Assembly: GCF_020521235.1 (NCBI RefSeq)
Contig: NZ_BLAY01000055.1
Location: 1-54,003, forward strand
Source: Microseira wollei NIES-4236
GTDB lineage: Bacteria; Cyanobacteriota; Cyanobacteriia; Cyanobacteriales; Aerosakkonemataceae
Direction of reading: 5' to 3'
DNA: 54,003 nt
Made by a program: the position numbers and the translations under genes. The notes beneath the pieces are model-generated. The model was not told where the DNA came from and searched no databases. It worked only from the letters and a program-made list of their open reading frames with translations. Below, piece after piece: positions 17,901-29,900 of the stretch (its first letter is position 1; every line of letters starts with the position of its first letter).

Positions 17901-20900
17901 ACACTCTTACAGGGCTGGCTCAACTAGGAACAGACTACGAGATACTTGGACAAGGAACTATCGGAAGTTTAATTATTCCCAAATATACCCGTAGTGTTGA
18001 TATACCCATCAATGCCATCGATAACTTTATCGTTGATGGAGACCGCGATATTAAAATTACCCTTGCTGAGTCAAGTGAATTTACTATTGACGGTGACGGA
18101 AACCCAGCTACTGTAACGATTATAGACAACGACAAAGCGGATCTAATTATCAGCCAACACAACCCAGATCGACCCAGCGATGAGGATATCGCCTACTTAA
18201 TTCCTAAACTTCAAATTGTTGGAGAAGATGATCAGGGAGGGTTAATCGTCCAAGAAAACGATCCTCTCGTAGAAAAAATCACCTTCACCAAAGTGGGAGG
18301 AAAAGGTCGTGCTATCTCTACTGGCGCTAGCGGTCAAGGATTGACCAAAGAAATTTGGGTTGAGAGCATCGGTGATATCGTTGAGATCGGTGATATCACA
18401 GAGAATGGAGTCGTGGATTTAGAGGATTTAATTTTAAGTCCATATTTCCCGGATCAGCCTTCAGAAGCTTCTCTGATTCCAGATTTTAGTGTTGAGCAAA
18501 ATACAGGTGCTTTCGGACGGTTGCGCGGGTTGCTCGCTGCCCCTGAGACAGGAGATTATACATTTACCGTTGAGGGAAATAATACAGCCGAGCTTTGGTT
18601 CAACAAAAATGGCTCTAATTACGAGGGCAGAGAGAAAATAGCAAGCGGTGACACCATTTCCTTAGAGGCAGGTAAGCAATATTACATCGAAGCGCTTTAC
18701 AAAGAACAAACTGGCAGCGGAACACTAAGTGTCAAATGGACAACACCTAGCTCACAAACAGCACAAATCATCACCAGTGAATATTTAACTCCGTTCCAAT
18801 TGAACAAAGGCTTTATCAAAGAAGTCTGGGAAGGAATACCAGGAACGACGGTTGAGGATTTAACCTCGAACGAAAATTATCCTCATAACCCTGATTCAGT
18901 AACTTGGCTATCTAGATTATTCGACGTTGCTCCCAATAGTGGAGATAACTCTGGAACAAGAATTCGGGGTAATTTAATTCCCCCGGAAACTGGGATGTAC
19001 AAATTCTGGATTGCCTCGAATGACAATTCAGTACTGAAGTTGAATCCAGAAGGTACAAACCCAGATCAAGCCCAGACAATAGCTAAAGTAGAAGAAGCAA
19101 AAGCTTATGGAACGGCAAAAATGACAGCGCCTGCAATACCTCCACTTCAAGCAGGGGAGGTAGTTCAGGTTGACTTGACGCGGAATAACGAGGGGAGAAA
19201 ATGGATATTTGAGTTGACTACTAATGTTAGTCCAACATACTATAAGGATGACTGTTTGTCGCTTGCTAATGAGAAAGGAGAGGAAGCAAACTACTTATTA
19301 CCGTACACAGTTTGCAAGAAAAACAATAAAGAAAATGAAAATATTGGTAATGAATACAGATATACCTGGGAAATCAGTCTCAATAACAATGCTGAAACTG
19401 CTCTAGAAAAGGCAATTTCATTTAAAGTTAAAACTCAGAATTCTGCTGTCAGCAAAAATCCAACTCTTAAAGAACCAAAGATTGATGATCATGATTTAAC
19501 TCCACCTCCTAGCTTTCCTGAGTATCAACAATGGGATTGGGGGCAAAGCCAAAAATCAGAAGAAATTTTCCTAGAGCAAGGAAAGCAATATTATATAGAA
19601 GCCCTTCACAAAGAATCTACCGGAGATGAAGCTCATCTATCGGTAGCGTGGCAAACTCTTAATAGCAACGTGCCACAAGTGATCTCTGCTGACTATCTCA
19701 CCCCGTCAAGTATAGTCATTCCCGTCAGAATATCGGCAACGGTGGAAGATAAAAGCAATAGCGAAATTCAGCTCAAAGTCGAAGATCAGGAATTTCAATA
19801 CAACGGGAAAACATACAAAGTTTCTGGGTTAACGCTTAAGAGTGACGCTAACCTAAATTTTTCTTCCGGATTTATTGGAAAAATTGAAACTGATACCGCT
19901 ATCAATAACGCGGGTAACACTCCGGTACCGCTGACCCCTGTCGAACTCAGTGCAGAGAATGACCGTGAAGTTACGTTAACGGAAGGACAAGTAGTGCGAT
20001 TGGGCTATCAGTTGGCGACACAACCAAAGGTTGATGTCACCGTAAGTCTCAGCGTTGATGGAGAAGACCGGGGAGCAGACATAGAACTATCCAAGACGGA
20101 ATTCACCTTCACCCCGGAAAAATGGAATGAACCTCAATTTGTAGAAGTAACTGCTATTAAAGCTGCTGGAAACTACGCAGATTCTCAGCTCCAGATAGTA
20201 CCTGAATCGCTGCAAGGAGAAAGTCAATACGGTGAGGGTGAACGATTTGTAAATGTCTTAATTGTCCCGAAACAGTTAAGCGATGACTACAGAATTACCA
20301 TCAAAGCTAATCAGGAAATTAAAGACATTGGATTCGATGACACAACTGTAGATGCAAGCCATAATTTAAGCGCCATTCAGGTTCAATACCGCGACGAATC
20401 TGATGCTGACCCAGAACAAATTACTTCTTGGAACTGGAAAATTGACAATGGATCGTTAATTGCTGAAGAAGGCGCACAAGAGTTACTCCGCCTGGAATGG
20501 AGTGCCCTCACTCTCCCCATTCCCCAGGGAAGTAACCCCGACTTGAATTTAAACGTAAAAGTCACTCCATACTTCTTGACCTCAGGGTGGAGTAAGGGAG
20601 AAATAACCATTTCGGGAATCAAAATCTACTTTGCATCTACGGATGGGGTAGCAAAAGACCCGGATGCTAAAGTCACAGTAAGTTTAGTGAACGGTCAACC
20701 GACAGTAGAAGCACACTTCCAGTTAGTCGGTCAGACGGGAGTAACTAATGTGACATCTTTCTCTTATACTCCCCAAGGTGCAGACTTGCCGATTGTCGCT
20801 TCTGTCACTGATCAAGAAAGCATCATCACAGAATTCGGGGAACTCAAGGTCGATGAATCTGGCGAGTGGAAATTTGAACCCAATATTAATTTCACCGCTG

Positions 20901-23900
20901 GGAAAAAGATTGACTTTACCGTCAATTCAGGTTCTCAAAACATCCCCATTACCCCACCTGCAAACTACGATACGCAAGCGCAGATTATCACCAGTCAACT
21001 CGCCCTACCTGATAAAAACGCCACCCTGGTTACAATATCTGCCACTTCTGCTTCAGTACAAGAAGGGGAAACAACCCAGTTGACGTTTAAACTCGCTCAG
21101 CCACCTGAGCAAGACACCAAGATTTACTATGAAGTCGAGACACCAAATGTCAACGCCCCTGGCAATATCGCCCTGAATATAGACGGAAAGCGCTACATCA
21201 ATATTGGCGAAAATGGCATCCCTCTAGGGACAGAATTTACGGTAGAACTTTGGGCGCGTCCCAATCAATTGACTGGAATTCAGGGGTTATTAGCAGCTGG
21301 TGAACAATACCTGCGTTTGAACAATCGTAAAATCGAGTTCAACATTGCATCAGGAGAGAAATCTGTCAATATACCTGACACGATTCGTGATGATGAGTGG
21401 TTCCATATCGCTTATACGGTAGATGCTTCTGGTCAATCCAGCCTATATATCAACGGACAAAAACAATGGAGTGAGAAACAATCACCTCTAGCATCCGCAC
21501 CCAACATTACAAGCATCGGCAAAACAGGAAACGCTGATTACTTAAAAGGTCAGATTGATGAAGTGCGTTTGTGGGATGTTGCTCGAACAGAAACGCAAAT
21601 CCAGCGATCGCGCTCAATAACTGTCTCGAAGGAAGACGAACACCTCAAAGGTTACTGGAACTTCAATCAATTAACTCCCCTCAATCTCGTGGGTGAAACC
21701 AGTACATCTCAATTGATTGCTGCGGACGGAACAGAAATTTCAGATTGGAAGAATCCCGCACTGTGGGAAGTTCGACAATCAGCAACTTCAAGAGAAGATT
21801 ACGAACCCATCAGCGGATTTCAAGAAACTCAAACCAACCTCTTCAATCTCGACGCTGGAAAACTCGGCGGTCGTACCACCTTTGCAGTTGCTGATTTCAA
21901 TAAAGATGGAAAAACCGACGCGGTGGTTCTAGATGATTACGGCAACCTTTATTACTACCAGAACAAAGGACAGACAAAATCAGGTAACCCACAATTCAAT
22001 ACCACCAAACTTAGCATCAAACTAGAAGGAGCTAAACCCCTCACCGCTGGCGACATCGATGGAGATGGAGACATTGACCTGCTAGTAGGAAGCGAAAACG
22101 GAACCATCGAATTGATTGAGAACAAAGGTAATGCGATCGATCCAGCATTTAGCTCCCCCACCCAGGAAAAATCCGATGGTAGCGTCCTCAGCTTTGGGCA
22201 ACCCGTATCCCCGACGCTAGTAGATCTCGATGGCGATGGCACCTTAGAACTGTTAACCATCACTAACTCTGGAGAGATTTCCTACTTCAGTAACACCAGC
22301 AAAACAGGTTTCTCCAGACAACAACAGAGTCCTGTGAAAACTCTGTCCACACCATCCGCCGAAGGATACTTCCTACAATTCATCGATCTCGATGGAGATG
22401 GCGATAAAGACTTGCTAATCGACCACCCCAAAAACCGAGCTGGAGAGTTGCCAGGTAAATTACGCTACCTAGAAAACTTCGGTACATCGGAAAAACCCTA
22501 CTTCGTCGAGGCAACTAACTCCTTAATCCCCAAATATATTGCTCCTGTCCTCCATCAGACCGCTTATCGGGAACAAACCCTGAGCCATCCTTACGACCAA
22601 GTAGAATTCTATACCTTTACAGATTGGGATGGAGATGGTGATGCAGACCTCTTGGTAAGTGATAACGAGGGAGTTATTCACTTGCAAGAGAATGAGAATT
22701 TAGGGTACGTCACGATTAGAAAAGGTCAAACTGAGGCAACTATCGATGTAACGACAGTTGACGATCATAAGGTTGAACCGAAAGAGTTTATTAAAGTCAA
22801 TATCTCTTCAGGTTTAGTCGATAGTCAAAACTACTACACCGACACCTTGCATAACTCTGCCGTTATTGAGATTATCGATAACGATAAAGCGGAAATAGTG
22901 TTGCTAAATGGCGATGGGACACCGATATCTCAACCAGTAACTCTGGCAGAAAACAACCCAGTACGGACAACCTATAAAGTTAAATTAAGCAGTCGTCCAG
23001 AGCAGGGAGTTTATCTCAAGATCGCGAGTAATAGTATCAAAGATGGATTAGTCGCCAAAAACAACGCAGGTGAATTAAAATTTAAAGACGAAATTACTCT
23101 CTACTTTTTACCTGATGAATGGGATACACAGAAATCATTTGTAATCGTTGGAGAGGATGATGAAAATGACGACGATCAGGCTGAATTTAAATATGTCATC
23201 AAAGCGAGCAGCGCTGATTACATCTATAACAGCGTAGTCAATCAGATTAATGCTGTTAGCGAGAATAATGACAAAGCTGGAGTCGATATATCCTTTGATC
23301 ATCTCCCCAATGAAGAAGGAACAGTGAGTCTAGCGGAAGGGGCAATCAACACGGTCAAAGTCAAATTAACCAGCCAACCCACCTCACCTGTAACCGTCAT
23401 CCTAGATCCAATTGACAAGCAGTTGACCCTCTATCCACAGCGGAAGATCGTAGAAATTAAAACCGCTGACCCCGTTACTAGAAAGTTTAAGAAGAGTCGC
23501 TCAGCTACATTTAACGGCGAATATGGAACCTTAACTTGGGAACCTGATGGGCGCTACACTTACACTCAAACTAAACCAGCTGATAAAGCAGGACTGACCG
23601 ATAACTTCTCCTACGCGATCGATGATGGTTACGGCGAGATTAGCCACGACCACCTAGGGATTGATCTGCCTTTCGAGGAAGGAGTAGAAACTCAGCCTCT
23701 AATCACCAAGACAGGGAACCTCTTCTACAACCCCAATCAACTTGCAGGAGATCCAATCCGACTCACCTTTGATCAGAAAAATTGGAACCTAGAGCGAACT
23801 GTAGCAGTAGCCGCTGTTGATGACGATATAGTCGAGTACAACCACGGTTCCCAACTCAAGGTAAAACTAACTGATTCAGAAATAGCAGTCACGGGAACTT

Positions 23901-26900
23901 ATGGAGCGATCGATTGGACACGGGAAGGAGAATTCACCTATACCCCACTGAGTGGATTAACCATAGAAGCTGGACAAACCCTGAATGAGCGGTTCTACTT
24001 TACCCAAAGCACAGATCTCAAGGCGAACCATGTACTCGATTTCACCATCGCCCTTGCCGATCAATCTGAAGCGACAGAAGAAACAAATCTCATCGTTACA
24101 GCGAAGATTGATGGGACAGATCTTGAACCACCTCTCACATCAGAGGATGGAAAATATACAGGACAATTGCCTAACAACCCAATCACGGGACTAGGAATCC
24201 AGAAAATGGATGCCGTTTATAACGCTATCCCTCTCAATCCTATTCCAGTCAATATTGAGGACAATGACAAACCCATCGTCCGCGCCACCGTTAACTTGAA
24301 CGCCCAAGAAAACACTCATCCAGGTTACTTTACCGTCACCGTTGATAGCGGGCCAGTGGAATATCCAGGAGGGATTGGCATTAAATACACGGTCTTCGGG
24401 ACTGAAGATGGCAACGGCGCAACCGCTGAAAGACAACGCCATGAAGGAGATCCAGGACCAGATTTTCAAGGGTACGACACAGAAACACTTCGCACAGGGA
24501 CTCTCTATATCCCAGAAGGTAAAAAAAGCGCGAGTCTGCCTCTGTTCCCCATCGACGACTCCACTCCCGAAGAATCTCTAGCGGAGCGATTTGAAAAGAT
24601 TATCTTGAAAATTGAAGCTCCGAACGCAGGGGATTACTACGCATTAGATGCAAGAAACCCTGACACTCAACAAGCGGGAGTGCGCATTATCGATAACGAA
24701 GAAGTCGGACTTAAGTTCCTACTTCCCGATTCAGGGTTCGCAGTAGATGAAGGTGGAGAAACCTTCTTCCGAGTAGGGTTGAAGTCTCAACCTCAACAAG
24801 ATGTTGAACTCAAGTTCTACTACAACGACATTCTCTATAACAATTACCCTGACGCTACTTATCTAGAAATCGATCCCGTAACATTTGATCGCAACAACTG
24901 GAATCAGTGGCAGTTAGTGAGGATTGGTGCTTTCAACAACCTCGTTTCTAACGATGATGATCTCACTCCCCGCTATACCGATATTTACTTCACCTTGGGA
25001 GTAGGGAGTGAAGATCCCTTCTACAACTCTATGAAAGGGGCGATTAACCAAGTTCTCGACGCAGGCGAAATTAAAACTGAGTACACGATCACGAAGGTTA
25101 AGGAACAGACGATCTCTAGTGAAGAGAAGGTCTCTGGGGAGTACGGAAATATCAAAGTTAAATCGAATGGAGACTATACCTACGAGATCAAATCTAATCT
25201 GCTATCGGCACTCAGCGAGAAAAGTCGCCAACAGTTGCCAGAAACTGGAAAACTGCTTGATATATTCGATTACACCTTAAAACCCAATGGCGAAACAACT
25301 GAAGTTAAGCAGCAGTTAGCCGTTGAAATCAGGGCTCTCAATGTAACAACAGCAACTGCTGAACAAGTTGGCACTGATATTCCAGGACTTCACGGGACGC
25401 TTAACTTGAAGGCTGATGGTAGCTATACTTATACCCTCGATGTAAACGATGTAAACAAAGTCTCTACAGAGCCAGAGCCAAACTGGGTAATCAGCGATCG
25501 CTTTGTCTATTACCTAGAAGATCAAGACGAAAACGATCAAACCACCGAAACTCGATACACCTTAAATCTTGTAATCACCCAGAATGGAGATCAGCGCATA
25601 GCAGAAGCTAATGGCGAGGGGATCGAGATTGAGGGTGATGTAATCACGGGGAATGCGATCGTCACCAGTGGTGTGATAGGAACACCAACGGAGGAAGATC
25701 CCAAGATTACTAAAGCAGGTACGACGACCCTTGAAACGGTTGTCACCAATATGTATATCCGAGATCAAAACGGTAAAGACCTGCGGGATAAAGATAAACG
25801 AGTATTAGCTAATCCCATTTTCGATACAAACCCGCTCGGATTCGCGGATGATTCAGTCGCAGTCACCGAAAATAAATCAATCCAAGGTAGCTATGGAACA
25901 CTGACCCTAAAATTGGATGGTAGCTATACTTACAAGTTCGAGAACAGCGAGGTTAAAGGAGTTGATGAAAATAATGAAGATTGGGTAGTCCATGACCGCT
26001 TCAGTTATCACCTCAGCGATCAGACCGATGGTTACTTAGAATTAGTGACCTTTAAGGAAAATGAAAACCCAAATCCAGTTGTTACAGCTAATGGTTTAGC
26101 ACTCCAGAGTGATGACGGGATAACGTTTACAGGAAACTTAATCGATAGTACGGAGACGGAGGTTACAGTTGAGCGAGTTGGGAACGGGCGTTTCAGTTTC
26201 CTACTACAAGAACAAACCCTTGACCGAGCAAAAGTTAGCGAGGGATTAGTTCTCGCCTTCGAGTCTTTGCAAGAGGCTGTATACAATACCGATGTTCCCC
26301 TAATTGGTCGCTTAGGTGGCGAAACCGCTAGTGATGGAGGAAATACAGCTAACGAAAGCCGGACTCCAAGCTTCTTAGATCGCTTCACCGGTCCTCTTAA
26401 AAGCGCTATCCTGGCACAACCGCACTTGACCACCAAAGGTTTAGAAAAAGCGCTACAGAAAGCGATAAATAACGCTTTCGGCACAGAGGTTCCTGTAAGA
26501 GTCATCAAATTCGATACCGAGAAGTTGCTGTTTAAATTTAGTCTGGGTCATGGCTATCCATTCGTTAACGAAGAATTCGCTACGGATCTAGGTTTACCCA
26601 AAGTGATGACTCTCGATGGGCAATTTATACTCAGCGCGAAATATAACCTAGACGTGGTAGCTGGTGTGAAGTACCGTAAGGGTTTTGACGCCTTTATCGT
26701 CACGGATAAGAAAGCTTTAGATGAGTTGCTCGGCGATCCCAAGACCAAGGGAACTGACCTCTTCAGTGTCCAGACATCGAGTGGTGCTGTTAATCCAATA
26801 GATGTTTATTTTTCCGGGTCAGGTGGTTTGAATCCGGAAAAACCTACAATCTCTCCTCCTGTTGGTGTTGAGTTTGATTGGGAATTCGGCCAACTTCCAC

Positions 26901-29900
26901 CGGATCTAAGTATCAGCGTCGGCCCTGCAATTAAAAAATCGGGTAACACTATCAATCATCTAGGGAAAATCGTTGGCATAGCGAAAAAAGATGGCAAGGA
27001 AGCTAAATTTATCGAGATTTCTCTAGAACAGCCATCTGCTATCTATGCTAATTCTCAAGAAAAAATTCAACTTAAAGCCACTGTCGATCCGGAGAATCTC
27101 TTAGGAAGCGTTACAGCTGAACTGAAAGGTAAACGGGAGTTGCTTCAAGTGGCTCTTGAGCATTTAACGTCACAAGAAATCGTCTTCAAGACGACAGAAA
27201 TAAAAGTAGCCGATGTCTATGGCGAAGTGTCTCAACCCTTGAAAATAGACTTTAAGGTTAAAGTCGAGAAATATACCGATCCGACTGTGTTTAGCGTTTC
27301 GGCTCAGACCTACAAGGCGTCGGTGGACTTTGACAAAGAAAATAATCCTGAAAAGCCTGAAGAGAACCGAGTCATAGTTGCAGGAAATACCCTGACAGGA
27401 GATACTTTTAAGACCCAAAACAAGGCAGTAAAAATATCTGAGGGTGATTCTACCTGTAGTAAATTGAATGCTGATGGAAAGGAAAAGCAATGTAACACGA
27501 CATCTGGGGTTGTTAAGATAACAGGAACACAAAGTAATGGTCAATACAACTGGAAATTGTCTTTCAAAGCTAATCCTGCAAACAAGGTCTCCGGTTGGAA
27601 TACTCAGGGAACTAAGTCAGTTAAAGTTACGATCACCGAGCAAAAAAACGCGAACACGAGCTGTATTTTGCCGGAGTGTAAGTTGGATAAAAACTATACC
27701 CTACTGCGAGAGTCTCGCCCCTGGTTTATTCAGAATCCCACTTCTGATACTGACGATCCCAATAGCTTGAATCTCGTTACCAAAGTTTCTGCTGAGATAG
27801 AGGCTACTCTAGATGTCAGTGGTGCAGCCGAATTGTATCTCTTATCCGCGAGCGTAAAACAAGCGCCAATGCAACCAGCTAATCCGGCTAAGGGTGGATC
27901 TATTCCCGAAGTCTATAAGCAGTTAGTTGGAAAGAAACAAGAACCCGTGCCGGTAATAGGCAATCAAACCACCAGAATCAAAGGTAAGTTCGGGACGCTA
28001 ATTATCAAGGCAGATGGAACTTACAGTTATGAATTAGATCCAGCCTTATATGATGACAATGAGACTCGCTCGATTGTGATCGCGGACAAAAACCAAGATG
28101 ATCTCAAACTCAATGGGATTCCTAGTTTAGAAGCATTGTTTGATGTACCCCTACCAGACTGGGCAACAATTCCACCAGAATTAACAAATGTAACCACACT
28201 TAAGAACCTGTACGATAATGTCAAAGCTGGAGAGACGGGAATTGGAGTTTCCGAACTTAAAGATCAATTCTTCATTGCTACCAACCAGGAGAATAATTTC
28301 AAGAAATTAGAACTAACCCTGAAACCTCAAAAAGTTCTTGAGGATAGTTTCAATAATCAGCCCTTAAACTCAGCATTATCTTTTGACGACAAAACACATA
28401 CTTGGAATGGGGGAGTTATTTTCTCCGGACCTGGTACTCAAGTTGTCGAACAAGTGTCATCAGGAAAAATTCAACCTGTTGGTAAAGCCAGAGGATTCTT
28501 TGAAGTTGCGATAAAAGATCCAGGGACAAAGGAGGTCAATGGAATTCTCAGTTTGGATGAAATTAAAGGCTTGAAAAAGGCGTTTCAATGGTCTGTAGGT
28601 GGGGATACTTCCCTGTTTCTCGACATCAACGCGGGGCTTGGCAAGTTTGGAACTGGAGGTGTAGCTAGTCCTTACGAGGAAAGTCTTCCTCTCCCCAACG
28701 TTAAATTCAAACTTGGCCTCGACTTAGGATACAAATTTGTCGGGGATTTAGGAAATGTTGCTCGCCAAGGCAAGTTCACTTTTGGGATTTACGATCTCAC
28801 TTTAGATCTAGGTTCTCTCATTTCCAAGAAGTTAGAACCCCTGATTCAGGACATTGATGAAGTTATGGAACCGATTAAGCCGGTAGCCAAAGCCTTAACT
28901 GCGGACGTGAAGGTGTTCAATGAACTGGGGTTACAAGGGGTATTCGATCAAAATAGAAACGGCTACGTAACTCTGATCGAAGTACCGGAAAGCTTAATGC
29001 TACTATATGCTGGCTCACAGAGAGATGAGAAAGTCGAACAGATTCGCAAAATCAATAAATTCCTCGATTTTATCGGTGGAATATCCACTCTCATTAACGT
29101 CGTCGATAACCTCAGTAATCAATTAGAAGGAGCGTCCGCATTCGATTTGGATATCATCTCTTCTGATGGTTACTTAGTTAAACCAATAGATGTCAGGATT
29201 GTTCCTCCAACTGGTGCTACACCTAGTCCTCTGACCAGTGTTCAATTCATGCCTTACGCTGATTCTTTTGGTAACATTTTGATTGGTTCAAGCTACAGTT
29301 ACCAATATGGTAAGACTATGGGTGGGGCAGTTAACGATCAGACAGTGAGTGATAACCCCGCCACTGCTGCTTGCCCGAATCAAACTCCCCCGAATCAAAC
29401 TTGCCAGAATCAAAGTGGAAATCAAGCGAATAATAAATCATTAACAGCGGTTAAGGGTCAGCTTCAAAAGCTGCAAAATTTGGGATGGATAGATTTCCCG
29501 ATTTTATCAAACCCTCTAGATGTGCTGAAATTGATTTTCGGGGAACCGGCGACTTTAATCCAGGTAGACGTACCCGATTTTGAATTAAACTTCGAGTTGA
29601 GCAAGGCATTCCCGGTCTTTTGGCCTGTTTCCGGAATTATCGATGGAGACATACATCTAGGGACTAATATCGACCTAGCCTTGGATACCTTTGGGTTTCA
29701 GGAATGGATCGGCACGGGAGACGTCAAGAAGATTCTTAATGGCATGTTTGTACCAGATTGGACGGCGAAGAGCTATGAAATGGGTGGAGACACCGCAGGT
29801 AAACGTCCCTACTTAGGTGAGCAACAAACTGTCGGCGGCAAGCAAGTCTACGATAAAAACGAGCTTTACGCCAATTCTTCTATCTCGGTGGGCGGTGGTT